Shown: positions 8,428 through 16,939, numbered from the stretch's first letter. The stretch: DNA of 64,000 nucleotides from Actinocatenispora sera (GCF_018324685.1 NZ_AP023354.1:6344426-6408425), one strand, 5' to 3'. The notes: generated from the letters alone by a model not told the origin. Translations and numbers: made by a program.

Positions 8428-11423
8428 GGCCCCGCCTGCGAGGCATCATCAGTGGCCCCGGTGACGAACGCGACGAACCCGGCGACGAAGCGGGTGATCG
8501 CTTCGCGGTCGACCGCGGAGCGCCGGTACAGCGCGACCACCTCCCCGGGAGACCCGGCCGGCAGCCGCAGCTCCAGCTGGAACTCGAACCCGGCGCGGTG
8601 CGGCGCCGGCCGGCTCAGTTCGGCCCGGCACCCGGGCAGGTCCAGCACCGGCGGCTCGTTCTGCTGGACGGCGAACAGGTACGGCACCACCGGACGACCG
8701 AGGTCTGCGCGTGAACGCAGCAACCCGACCGCCTCCGGGAATGGCACGGCCTGGGTGCGCAACCCGCGGTGCAGGGCGTTCCGCGCGGCATCGACGAGTG
8801 CCGCCGAACGGTCGCCGGAGGACATTCGCATCCGCAGGCACAGCAGGTTGAGCAGACAGCCCACCGCGTGCTGGGAGGCGACGCCGCGCTGCGCAACAGG
8901 AACGGCGATCGGGACGTCGTCGGCCCCGGTGAGCTGTCTCGCCGCCGCCGCGTAGCCGGCCAGTCCGACAACGAACGGAGTGCTGTGCCAGGCCGCCGCG
9001 ACGGTATGGCAGCGTCGGGTCTGGTCGACGTCCAGCTGCTGCACCACCACCCCGGTCGAGTCGTCACCCCGACCGACCGGGGCGGGCAGCCTGAACGGCG
9101 GCGTGCCGAGCAACTCGGCCGCCAGATCCCGGCGCCGCGATCTCAGCCGCGCCCCGTCCACCGGCGCCGTGATCGGCCACGGCAGCGGGTCGGCGTACCA
9201 CCGGGTTTCGCGTGGCGTACCGGCGACCTCTGAGCGGTAGGCCGCGGTCAGGTCCCGCGCCACAATGTGCTCCGACCAGCCGTCGAACGCCACATGATGT
9301 ACGGCCAGCCCGAACAGTGCGCGATCTGGTTCGGCGCCGGTGACCAGTGCGGCCCGCCAGGCCGGGCCACGGTCCAGATCGAACGGATCGTTGAGAACCG
9401 CGTCCAACCGAGCCGCGGCGATCGGGTCGTCCGGGCACCGCAGCAGGTGGAACTCCGGCTCGGTCGGCGGGTCGGTACGGGCCTGCTCGAACGGCGGTTC
9501 GGTCGGGTATCGGGCGTGCAGGGCCGGGTGCCGGCGATGTACCCAGCCGATCGCACGCCGCAGCGCCGCCGCGTCGACGGTCCCGGTTACCCGCCAGACC
9601 AGGGTGCAGTGCCACGCCTGCCGGTTGGCCGGCTCAACCGCCTCGGTGACCAGGAACGCCGCCTGGGTAGGCGTCAACGGCCGCTCCGCCGACCCGGCGG
9701 GACCCGTTGGCTGGCAAGGTGTGGCCCCTTGGTCGAGCAACTCGGCCAGAGTGCGTGTCGTGGGCCGGGCCAACAGATCAGCCACGGCGACGTCCCCGCC
9801 GAAACGGTGGGCGGCGCGAAGGCACAGTCGCAGCAGGGCGAGCGAGTCGGCGCCCGCGTCCACCAACGAGTCGTCCAACGACGCCACCTCGACACCGGTG
9901 GCCTCACGCACCAGTGCCGGCAGCTCGGTCATGATCTGCTCGGCCGGTCCGCCGGCGCTGGGCCTACCGGCCGAAGAGCCCTCGATGGACGCCGCCACTG
10001 TGTGCCGCCGCATCGCGGACTCGGCTTTCGACCGCACCATTGCCAGGTCGATCTTTCCATTGTCCAGTAACGGAACTTGGTCGAGTCGCAGCCAACGTGC
10101 GGGGACAAGGTATGCGGGCAGCCGGTTCCGCAGGTAGGCCCGCAGTTCGTCGTCCGCCACGTGTCCCCGGCTGCGGTAGCACGCGACCAGTTCGGTGCCG
10201 GCGTCACCCGGCCGGGTCAGCCCGATCACAGCGCACTGGTCCACCCCGGGATGTTCCGCGAGGCAACGCTCGATCTCGGCCGGCTCGATCCGGTGGCCGA
10301 GTATCTTCACCTGCCGGTCGAGCCGCCCGTGGTAGTGGAACCGACCCCGCTCATCCTGCCAGCCCAGATCACCCGTGCGGTAGCACCTCGTCGGCCGGCC
10401 GGCGACGTCGATCCAGCCGAACGCCCGACGGGTCGACTCCGGGTCACCCAGGTAACCGGGCGACAACCGATCGCCGGTCAGGCAGATCTCACCGATCTCT
10501 CCCGGTCCGCAACGACGATCACCGTCCAACACGTGCACACCGGTTCCGGCGACGCCCGTACCGATCGGGATCCCGGTGGACAGGTCGCAGTCGTCCGGCG
10601 TAACCGCATGCATCGTGCTGAAGATGCAGTTCTCCACCGGGCCGTAGCCATTGAACAGCCGGATGCCCGGATGGGCGCGCAGGAACTCCCGGACGTGGTC
10701 GACAGACAACCGCTCGCCGCCGGTCGCCACCTGGCTGAGACCGGTGAAGGCCCCGACGTCCTCTTCGACGAACAGGTTGAACAGCGAACTGGTCAGCCAG
10801 ACGGTGTTGAGCCCATCCCGTGCCACCCCCTCGCGCACCTGGCCCGGCGACAGTTGCTCACCTGCCGGCAACAGGCAGCTGCCACCGTTGCACAGCGGCC
10901 CCCACAGCTCCAACGCGAACGCGTCCCAGGGCGGCGGTGCCGCCACCGTCATGACGGTGGCGGAATCCAGCCGCAACGGCATCGCGCCCGGCGCGAGCAA
11001 CGCCCGCACCGCCCGGTAGGTGGTGGCCACGCCCTTCGGTTCCCCGGTCGATCCCGACGTGAAGAAGGCGGCGAACACCGCATCGGGAGCCACCGAGCCG
11101 AACGGAGCCGGTACGCGCAGAGTGGCGGAGTCCAGGGCGTAGAGCTCCGGCGGGCACCAGCCCCGCTCGACCCGCCACGGTTGGTCGGTCACCACGACGG
11201 GGGCGTCCAACACCGAGCAGATTCTCCGTACCCGCTCATCCGGCCATCGTTCGTCCAACGCCACGTACCCGGCGCCGAGCCGAAGGATCCGGCAGAGGAT
11301 GACGGCCAGCTCCAACCCTCGCGGCAGGAGAACCGGAATCAGCACACCGGGACTGACACCTCGGGCGGCGAGTTCCTGGGCTATTGGATCACTCCCGATG
11401 CCGCCGGCCGCAACCCGGATCAT
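8424..11423 (-). CDS. Non-ribosomal peptide synthetase module, A-PCP-C
   Basis: About 999 residues with the unusual order adenylation, carrier, condensation. The A domain (about 1-470) shows FTSGSTGEPKGV (A3), WDAFALELWG (A4, Asp kept), NGYGPVEN (A5), YRTGDL (A7) and NGKID (A10). The PCP (about 490-565) has the phosphopantetheine motif GADSLALLRL. The C domain (about 580-990) has HHVAFDG (HHxxxDG). There is no thioesterase. The A domain lacks the usual first 30-40 residues before ARGVSPG, and this is exactly where the AT-rich upstream gene ends. I place the start at the ATG at 11423, which forms a 4-base ATGA overlap with the upstream stop; a GTG at 11450 is also possible. It may load an amino acid for the coupled P450 and condense it onto an acceptor in trans. 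Substrate not predicted. Confidence 0.88.
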   Translation of the reverse strand: MIRVAAGGIGSDPIAQELAARGVSPGVLIPVLLPRGLELAVILCRILRLGAGYVALDERWPDERVRRICSVLDAPVVVTDQPWRVERGWCPPELYALDSATLRVPAPFGSVAPDAVFAAFFTSGSTGEPKGVATTYRAVRALLAPGAMPLRLDSATVMTVAAPPPWDAFALELWGPLCNGGSCLLPAGEQLSPGQVREGVARDGLNTVWLTSSLFNLFVEEDVGAFTGLSQVATGGERLSVDHVREFLRAHPGIRLFNGYGPVENCIFSTMHAVTPDDCDLSTGIPIGTGVAGTGVHVLDGDRRCGPGEIGEICLTGDRLSPGYLGDPESTRRAFGWIDVAGRPTRCYRTGDLGWQDERGRFHYHGRLDRQVKILGHRIEPAEIERCLAEHPGVDQCAVIGLTRPGDAGTELVACYRSRGHVADDELRAYLRNRLPAYLVPARWLRLDQVPLLDNGKIDLAMVRSKAESAMRRHTVAASIEGSSAGRPSAGGPAEQIMTELPALVREATGVEVASLDDSLVDAGADSLALLRLCLRAAHRFGGDVAVADLLARPTTRTLAELLDQGATPCQPTGPAGSAERPLTPTQAAFLVTEAVEPANRQAWHCTLVWRVTGTVDAAALRRAIGWVHRRHPALHARYPTEPPFEQARTDPPTEPEFHLLRCPDDPIAAARLDAVLNDPFDLDRGPAWRAALVTGAEPDRALFGLAVHHVAFDGWSEHIVARDLTAAYRSEVAGTPRETRWYADPLPWPITAPVDGARLRSRRRDLAAELLGTPPFRLPAPVGRGDDSTGVVVQQLDVDQTRRCHTVAAAWHSTPFVVGLAGYAAAARQLTGADDVPIAVPVAQRGVASQHAVGCLLNLLCLRMRMSSGDRSAALVDAARNALHRGLRTQAVPFPEAVGLLRSRADLGRPVVPYLFAVQQNEPPVLDLPGCRAELSRPAPHRAGFEFQLELRLPAGSPGEVVALYRRSAVDREAITRFVAGFVAFVTGATDDASQAGP

Positions 11424-12913
11424 TTTGCCGGGCGCGAGTTGCGTATCCACTGTTTTCCGAAATCGTCTGGACTCGTTACGCCGTCAAGCCCAAAAATTAT
11501 GTCACCGCTTTCCCTGATGTTCTTCTGTGGTAATTTCCCAGCGATTCCTTCGGCAGTCTCCTCGTACTCGACGTGAACTTTTACCGATTGGGCCCACGCA
11601 TACATGCTGATGTCGATGTTTACGTTACTGTCCCATGAATGAACCCGAACCGGAAGTCCATCTACTGAAGCAACGGGGCTCAGCTTGAAACTCCCTATCC
11701 GCTGCTTGAAGCCAGGCCTGCCAATCAGCTTGGTAACCGCTTCACGGGCATCCTCCAGCTCTCTCTTCTTGTCTTCATACCTTTGGTTCACGGTTTCATC
11801 GATCTTCAGCAAGTGATTGATCGAATTGTTCAGAAGAACGCTGGACTTGCTTTCCATCTCCCGGGCTCTGCCAATAACATCAAGCACCTTCAGATGACGT
11901 CGTGTCAGCTCTTCATCCTTCCACTCATTCAGATCGTTCTCCAATCGTTTGAACCTGCGCTCGATGCTCTCCTCGTCGACGGCAATGATGGAGTACCGGG
12001 CCTCGAAACCCACTACCGCCGACACTCCGAACTTCGTGTCATACTGCTTCAGCTGGATCCGATTCGCGGCAGCCGCCACCGCCGCCTTCGCCTCATCGTC
12101 CAGCTCCTGCCCGCCATGGCGGGCCTTCCAGCGTTCCTCCTGCTGCATCAGGAGATAACGGCGACGCAAAGTGTCGTACTTCGCCTCCAGCTTCGGACTC
12201 TCCGAGTTCGCTACGTCCTCCGCTATCCTGGCCGCCAGCTCAGCATAGTTACCTTCCTCGTATGCCGCGTTTGCACTGGACCAGTAATCAATCGTCGATC
12301 CACGCTTGCTCATCAATTCGTGTACCGCTCGACCGAAAGCAACCGCGCCCTGGACCGGCGCGGAGATGGATGTGCTCGCGTAGGCTTGAAGGTCTGTTTT
12401 CCCACCCTCGCGCTTGAGGGCAGTCAGCTGTTCTTTCCCCCGTGCAGGGTCTTTTTTTATCCTATTCTTTATGCCCTCAGCCAGCTTTCCCAGTTTCTTC
12501 TCGTAGTAGTCTCCAATGAATTTCTTCACTTCATCATCAACGAGGAGTTTGACCGCGTCAGTGTGTTTCCTGGTCATTTTTCCTGAGCCAAATACTGCCT
12601 GCGTCCTCGCTTTAACCTCCGCTTGGGTGGCAGCCCTGTTCTTCCCCTTCTCAACGCCATCGGCACCTAACGCCCTCCAGACGCGCGTCCACGATACAAA
12701 GCCGCCAGCGTAGCTACGCGACGCGACTGTCTTCCAGTCGAACTTCCATGTGCGCTGCTCCTGAATGTCCTTGACACTGGAAATTTCATCCGTCTGGATT
12801 ACCATGGACTGCTTCTGGTTCCCATTGAAGGTCTCCTCCAGCTTGTCAACACCTTCCATCATTTTCTTTGGGAGGTCACCTATCTGTTCCTTGGCCAGGT
12901 TTCCGAACTCCAT
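11420..12913 (-). CDS. Unrecognised 497-residue protein of low GC, candidate eCIS cargo
   Basis: I do not recognise this protein. It is Lys/Glu-rich and largely helical, with long charged segments near residues 325-400 that look coiled-coil (ERRFKRLENDLNEWKDEE and YEDKKRELEDAREA). A C-terminal beta-like part (about 405-470) includes VRVHSWDSNVNIDISMYAW. No signal peptide or membrane helix is visible. Base use is clearly AT-richer than its neighbours, for instance the poly-T run near 12450, so recent transfer is likely. I chose the ATG at 12913 because GGGAGGAA sits just before it; an upstream in-frame ATG at 12931 lacks such a site. It overlaps the NRPS start by ATGA. Location within an eCIS operon makes a cargo or effector role plausible but unproven. 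Confidence 0.8.
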   Translation of the reverse strand: MEFGNLAKEQIGDLPKKMMEGVDKLEETFNGNQKQSMVIQTDEISSVKDIQEQRTWKFDWKTVASRSYAGGFVSWTRVWRALGADGVEKGKNRAATQAEVKARTQAVFGSGKMTRKHTDAVKLLVDDEVKKFIGDYYEKKLGKLAEGIKNRIKKDPARGKEQLTALKREGGKTDLQAYASTSISAPVQGAVAFGRAVHELMSKRGSTIDYWSSANAAYEEGNYAELAARIAEDVANSESPKLEAKYDTLRRRYLLMQQEERWKARHGGQELDDEAKAAVAAAANRIQLKQYDTKFGVSAVVGFEARYSIIAVDEESIERRFKRLENDLNEWKDEELTRRHLKVLDVIGRAREMESKSSVLLNNSINHLLKIDETVNQRYEDKKRELEDAREAVTKLIGRPGFKQRIGSFKLSPVASVDGLPVRVHSWDSNVNIDISMYAWAQSVKVHVEYEETAEGIAGKLPQKNIRESGDIIFGLDGVTSPDDFGKQWIRNSRPAK

Positions 12914-12959
12914 CGAATTCCTCCCGATCATTTTCTCAATGCCGATCAGCGCCTGTGCG

Positions 12960-13091
12960 TCAGCCCTGCGGCTGTTCGTCGTCGTCCATCTGCTCTTCCA
13001 GCTGTTTCGCCAGCGCGTTCATCTCTGCAACTAGCGCCAGCACCTCTTTGTCCTCAGATCTCGCATCTGGTTGCCCTTCAGGACTGCTCAT
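12960..13091 (-). CDS. 43-residue acidic coiled-coil peptide
   Basis: A short gene between the 158- and 497-residue genes. The start at 13091 follows a strong GGGAGGAAGTGCCA ribosome binding site, and the stop lies 46 bases before the next start. The product has a polar N-terminus and then a helix with heptad spacing of hydrophobic residues (Val17, Leu20, Met24, Leu27, Leu31), ending in an acidic EEQMDDDEQ tail. Codon use is as AT-rich as its neighbours. There is no cysteine, membrane segment or obvious precursor-peptide cleavage motif. A small adaptor, chaperone or antitoxin for the flanking proteins is possible; nothing in the sequence decides. Confidence 0.6.
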   Translation of the reverse strand: MSSPEGQPDARSEDKEVLALVAEMNALAKQLEEQMDDDEQPQG

Positions 13092-13142
13092 TGGCACTTC
13101 CTCCCGTTCAATAGGCGTTTTCGGACAATCTGTGAGGAATGG

Positions 13143-13619
13143 CTACCTCGGCATTTCCGGCGATACCACCAGGTCCCTTTCGAAGAGTTCCTGATTCTTC
13201 GACCCAGCATCCCCTTCAGCGTCCTTGAAATACTCGTCGAGTTCCGCCGCCGTTTGTTCTTTCAGCTGCGACTCAATCTTTACCAACGCATGGTCCATGA
13301 CCTGATCAAGCTCAAGGTCGCTGTCATCAAGTTCAATGCCGTCGAGTTCAACCCGTTCCGTCATGTCAGCGGCTGGACCGGGAGTCTCCTCCAGAGCGGA
13401 AGTCACAGAACTACCCGGCTCCTGTGCGGGCAGGCCCACCTTTTTCGACGCGCCGTCAGACACCGGCTCAGCTGCCGAACCGAGCCCCGCCGTGGAGTCG
13501 GTCTTCGGATCTGCGGATCTGCGGTACTGGCGGACCAGGTCGGGGTGTTCGTCGAGGTACTTCTCGACGAGGGGCAGCAGCTCGAACTTCACCCTGTTGC
13601 GAGTGACCTGACTGGTCAT
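13143..13619 (-). CDS. Unrecognised 158-residue acidic protein
   Basis: An acidic soluble protein of no family known to me. Residues 1-30 form a likely helix (KFELLPLVEKYLDEHPDLV). A low-complexity Ser/Pro/Glu linker spans about 35-85, and an acidic helical segment at 90-140 includes LDDSDLELDQVMDHAL and AAELDEYFKDAEGD. GGAGGAGATC directly precedes the ATG at 13619, and the start overlaps the acetyltransferase stop by 4 bases (ATGA). Base composition begins to fall here relative to upstream genes, so it seems to belong with the two AT-rich genes that follow. Acidity and size would suit a loading chaperone or immunity protein, but this is only an idea. Confidence 0.72.
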   Translation of the reverse strand: MTSQVTRNRVKFELLPLVEKYLDEHPDLVRQYRRSADPKTDSTAGLGSAAEPVSDGASKKVGLPAQEPGSSVTSALEETPGPAADMTERVELDGIELDDSDLELDQVMDHALVKIESQLKEQTAAELDEYFKDAEGDAGSKNQELFERDLVVSPEMPR

Positions 13620-14374
13620 GATCTCCTCCGGGAGTGATCGTTGTTGCGGTCCGCGGCGGGGGGACCGCCGGCGGACGCGGGCAGGGCAACACCGGTGCGC
13701 CGAGGTTCGCCCGACCAGGTCTGCGGCTCCACGCCGTCCGCCACTCGGTAGCGGGGCCGTGGTCGGCCGCGCAGATCAGCCGGCACAAGGCCGTACACCG
13801 CGACATCGACCCGGCCGGCCGGCACCGAACCGGCGTTGCGCAGCACGCCCTCGGCGGTGAAGCCACAGGCCTCGGCCACTGCCCGCGGCGCCCGGTTGCC
13901 GACCGCAGCCGAGATCTGCACCCGGTTGAAGCGCACGACCGTCAGGACCCAGTGGCTCATCGCCAGCAGGGCCTCCTTCGCGAACCCCTGCCGTAGTGAC
14001 CATTCCGCCTCTGTGGCCGAGACCTCGGTGCTGCGCTCGCGCCAGTCGGTGTGATGGAAGCCGGTGACTCCGATCAGCCGGCCGCTAGCCCGGTGCTCTG
14101 CCGCCCAGCAGATTCCGTCTCCATCCAGCCGGATCTGCCGGGCGGTTCGGGCACACCAGGCAGTCGCGTCGCTTCGCGTGTAGGGCTGGGCGGCGACCGA
14201 CCAGCGGCGTACCAGGTCATGATCGAAGATCGCCTGGTGAGCATCCACATCGTCCTCGGTGTACGGGCGGAGGAACACCCGCTCGGTGATGAGGGCGACG
14301 TCGGGGAACCTCCGGACAGCCGGGTGCCGGCCGGACACGATCGGTGCGTGGAGAGCGTCGACCTCGTTGCTCAT
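13616..14374 (-). CDS. GNAT-family N-acetyltransferase (RimJ/RimL type)
   Basis: A 252-residue acetyltransferase. The GNAT fold is seen from ITERVFLRPYTEDDVDAHQ (residues 29-47), the strand LIGVTGFHHTDW, a Q/R-x-x-G-x-A-like acetyl-CoA loop in LRQGFAKEAL (about 128-137) and the NRAPRAVAEACGFTAEGVLR helix-strand (about 157-176). RimJ/RimL relatives acetylate N-termini of ribosomal proteins or small molecules; the substrate is unknown. Residues after about 205 are a low-complexity Pro/Arg extension not needed for the fold. It sits 16 bases after the Trp-repeat gene and is coupled to the 158-residue gene, so it could modify a product of this operon. Confidence 0.85.
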   Translation of the reverse strand: MSNEVDALHAPIVSGRHPAVRRFPDVALITERVFLRPYTEDDVDAHQAIFDHDLVRRWSVAAQPYTRSDATAWCARTARQIRLDGDGICWAAEHRASGRLIGVTGFHHTDWRERSTEVSATEAEWSLRQGFAKEALLAMSHWVLTVVRFNRVQISAAVGNRAPRAVAEACGFTAEGVLRNAGSVPAGRVDVAVYGLVPADLRGRPRPRYRVADGVEPQTWSGEPRRTGVALPASAGGPPAADRNNDHSRRRS

Positions 14375-14390
14375 GGCGTCCGTCCTCGGC

Positions 14391-15542
14391 TCAGGCGGCG
14401 CGGGCCGCGAGTCGTTCCTCGACCACCTCGACGACGATCTCCTCCAGCTCCGCCCGTTCCGGCACCAGCTTGGTCAGGTCGGCCCGGCCGGCCACGACCT
14501 GCTCGGTGACCTGCCCAGCAACCTGCTGCACGGGGGACGGTTGGCCCTCCGGCGCCTGCTCGGCGGCGGGTTGCACCTTCTCCACCGGTGGCGGTGCAGG
14601 GGCGACAGGCGCGATCCCGAGAATGACCGGCATCCAGTCGCTCAACCACTTGGTGAGCAGGGCGAGATCGGTCTGCTGCGGCCAGGCCGGATAGTACTGA
14701 TCCAGGCTCGTCCGTAGCCGCTCACGCCATCCGTCGCCCAGTTGACCGCGCTGGTCGTCGGTGACCCAGCTGAAGCTCTCCGGCGTCCCCGGTGGTGGCG
14801 GCGCCACCGGAGGCGCGGCGTAGTTCCCGGTCAAGGTGGGCATCCAGTCGCTCAACCACTGGCCAAGCTGCTTGTCGTCGGCCTGCTTCCACTCTGGCCA
14901 CACCTGATCGATCCGGGTCCGCACCGTGTCGCGCCAGCCGTCGCCGAGCGCGGTGCGGGCGTCGTCGCCGACCCAGGTGAAACTCTCCGGTGTTCCCGGT
15001 GGCGGCGGCGCGGCCGGCGCCGGCGCGAAGTCACCGGTCAACGTCGGGATCCAGTCGTCGAGCCAGGGCACCAACTCGTCTGGCGGGCGATCGGACCACT
15101 CCGCCCAGATCTGGTCGAGGCGTGGCGGCAACGCCTGGCGCCAGTTCGTCCCGAGCGCCGACAGGACACGCTCCTGCTCGGGCGTCACCCAGTCCAACCG
15201 TCGCACCGACTCTGCCCGCTCGCGTCGTGCCTCGTCGATGCAGTCGGTCAGGATCCGTCGCTGCTTGTCCTCGTCCAGAAGCCACTCGCGACGTTCGTCC
15301 TCGTTCGTGATCCTCTCGTCGACGTGGACGAGGAACAGTCGGAGAACGCGAAGATCCGGGTCGGTATTGACGCGTGTTTCATCGAGATCAAGGGTCGTCA
15401 GGAAATCCGGACGGCACACCCTCTCCCACTCGGGCTTCTCCCCGTCCTGCTCGACCCACTGGAAGCGAAGGTACTCAAACGATCGCTGCAGCCATTCCAG
15501 GTAGTCCTCGACTGTCCACTCTGGGGTGGGCGGATTCGGCAT
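14391..15542 (-). CDS. Trp-rich three-repeat protein of unknown function
   Basis: A 383-residue protein with a helical N-terminal domain (1-115) rich in W, E and R. Three tandem repeats of about 70 residues follow, at about 118-188, 190-258 and 259-325. Each repeat reads WV.DD.R..LG.GWR...R..LDQ.WP.W......L..WL.DW.PTLTG, and they are joined by a near-identical Pro linker (APPPPGTPESF). A Pro/Gln linker and an acidic helix (LEEIVVEVVEERLAA) end it. The ATG at 15542 follows GGAGGGGAAG. The frame is open upstream to 15854, but that part lies beyond the ribosome binding site. It heads the minus-strand operon and is divergent from the PAAR-like gene, so a particle-associated role (fibre, adaptor) is possible. 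I know no family with this repeat. Confidence 0.78.
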   Translation of the reverse strand: MPNPPTPEWTVEDYLEWLQRSFEYLRFQWVEQDGEKPEWERVCRPDFLTTLDLDETRVNTDPDLRVLRLFLVHVDERITNEDERREWLLDEDKQRRILTDCIDEARRERAESVRRLDWVTPEQERVLSALGTNWRQALPPRLDQIWAEWSDRPPDELVPWLDDWIPTLTGDFAPAPAAPPPPGTPESFTWVGDDARTALGDGWRDTVRTRIDQVWPEWKQADDKQLGQWLSDWMPTLTGNYAAPPVAPPPPGTPESFSWVTDDQRGQLGDGWRERLRTSLDQYYPAWPQQTDLALLTKWLSDWMPVILGIAPVAPAPPPVEKVQPAAEQAPEGQPSPVQQVAGQVTEQVVAGRADLTKLVPERAELEEIVVEVVEERLAARAA

Positions 15543-15814
15543 GAGCTTCCCCTCCACTTCCCTTGCCCCGTGGGCCACTTCCGCGCCCTGAGGCGTACCT
15601 GCTCGAACCGTAGGCGCGGCGCCACGCGCGGCGAACGCACGTCCGCGCAGTCCGGTGCGCACCGGCGGTTGCGCTTTGGTGCAGCCAGACGAGGGCACCG
15701 CGTCCAGCCTCGGCGGCACAGCGCCCGAGGGGCCGATCGGGCGATCCGCGATTCCCGGAAGGGCGCCTGACCGTCGCTGGCGGACAACCATGCGGCGCGG
15801 GTTCCCTGGGCACC
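15543..15814. promoter_or_regulatory. Divergent intergenic region of the eCIS operon and the PAAR-like gene
   Basis: 272 bases between divergent genes, so it must carry the promoter of the minus-strand operon (15542 to 7204) and that of the DUF4280 gene. I see no clear palindrome or consensus promoter. Confidence 0.35.
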
Positions 15815-16204
15815 ATGCCCGCTCCGCTGATCGTTTCCGGCGCCACCCTGGCATGCTCCATGGGCTCGGCTCCTGGCGCCCTCACGATCCCGCCCGACGA
15901 ACAGGTCACGATCGCTGGTGCGGCCGCCGCAACGGTCGCGAACACCGCCGCGGTCACCAATGTTCCGTCCTTCGGGCTGTGCCGGTCGCTCGGCAACCCG
16001 GAGGTGTCCAGCGCCACCTCCGCGGCCCAGGGCGTACTCACTCCACAGCCGTGCCTGCCGAAGATCGTCGGTCCATGGTTGCCGGGCACTGCGGCCGTGC
16101 TGATCGGCCGTATCCCGGCAGTCAGCCAGACCTGCACCTGTGCCTGCGCGTACGGCGGGATGGTCTCGGTGTCCAGGCCAGGACAGGAGGGGGTCCTCGG
16201 GTGA
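15815..16204 (+). CDS. DUF4280 PAAR-like spike-tip protein
   Basis: A 129-residue protein of the DUF4280 (PAAR-like) family: VSGATLACSMGSAPG near the N-terminus, a central NVPSFGLCRSLGNPEVSSAT and a Cys-rich end QTCTCACAYGG. PAAR-like proteins sharpen the tip of the VgrG-like spike in type VI and eCIS particles, usually binding a metal through Cys/His, and can carry effectors. Length is normal for the family and no effector domain is fused. It is the main second line of evidence, with the sheath, that the whole 0-19.7 kb stretch is one eCIS locus. Confidence 0.85.
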   Translation: MPAPLIVSGATLACSMGSAPGALTIPPDEQVTIAGAAAATVANTAAVTNVPSFGLCRSLGNPEVSSATSAAQGVLTPQPCLPKIVGPWLPGTAAVLIGRIPAVSQTCTCACAYGGMVSVSRPGQEGVLG

Positions 16205-16312
16205 TGGTGTTTGGACGGCAACCAGACCCGCTGCGCAAGGCACTCGATAAGTGCACGTTAAGCGCTACTCGGAGACTGAACGGGCAACCTTCCGGCACCC
16301 AGGAGGCGAGAG

Positions 16313-16939
16313 ATGGCCAAACGCGTACCCGTTCATGTCAGGGCCATGGATCCGATCTCGGTGGCAGGGCTCTCCGCCGCTCTGCGGGGCCACCCCGAGA
16401 TCGAGATCATCGAACAACAAGCCGTCACCGCCGAGACGGTCGGGATGATCGCCGCGGACTCACTGACCGAGCCGGTCCTGGCCCTCGTGCGGTCGATGCG
16501 CCGGCTGGGCTGCGAACGCTTCGTGCTCGTCACCACCACCCCACAGGACATCGATCTAATGGCCGCCATCGAGCTGGGCGTGTCCGCGATGGTGGCGCGC
16601 CAGGAGGCCACCACGAACAGGATGGCCCAACTTGTCATGATGACCGCTTCCGGTGAGGCCGCCATGCCAGCCGATGTCCTCGGCCGGTTGCTGCGGCAGG
16701 TCTCCCGACTTCAGCACCAGGTGCTTGCGCCGCGTGGACTGAGCGTCAGCGGTCTGGCCGACCGGGAGGTCGAGATCCTCCGGCTGGTCGCGGACGGCTA
16801 CGACACCCGGGATATCGCAAAGAGACTGGCCTACTCGGAACGCACGGTCAAGAACGCCCTGCACGACATCACGACCAGGTTCCAGCTGAAGAACCGTTCC
16901 CATGCCGTGGCCTACGCGGTGCGCGAAGGGCTGATCTAA
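16313..16939 (+). CDS. LuxR-family regulator with degenerate receiver domain
   Basis: 208 residues with a NarL/FixJ layout. An N-terminal receiver-like domain (1-125) lacks the acidic pocket and phospho-acceptor Asp: the usual D position reads LTEPVLALVRSM. A LuxR helix-turn-helix spans about 142-205 (LADREVEILRLVADGYDTRDIAKRL, then RTVKNALHDI). It should bind DNA without phosphorylation, perhaps sensing a ligand. A GGAGGCGAGAG ribosome binding site precedes the ATG at 16313. It lies between the spike-tip gene and the large NTPase regulator, converging on the latter with a 4-base overlap. LuxR regulators are common in actinobacterial eCIS loci, so local control is likely. Confidence 0.87.
   Translation: MAKRVPVHVRAMDPISVAGLSAALRGHPEIEIIEQQAVTAETVGMIAADSLTEPVLALVRSMRRLGCERFVLVTTTPQDIDLMAAIELGVSAMVARQEATTNRMAQLVMMTASGEAAMPADVLGRLLRQVSRLQHQVLAPRGLSVSGLADREVEILRLVADGYDTRDIAKRLAYSERTVKNALHDITTRFQLKNRSHAVAYAVREGLI

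Noticed and set aside
12960-13091. RiPP precursor peptide
   Set aside because: No Cys/Ser/Thr-rich core, no leader cleavage motif and no lanthipeptide, lasso or radical-SAM maturase nearby. A P450 alone is not enough.
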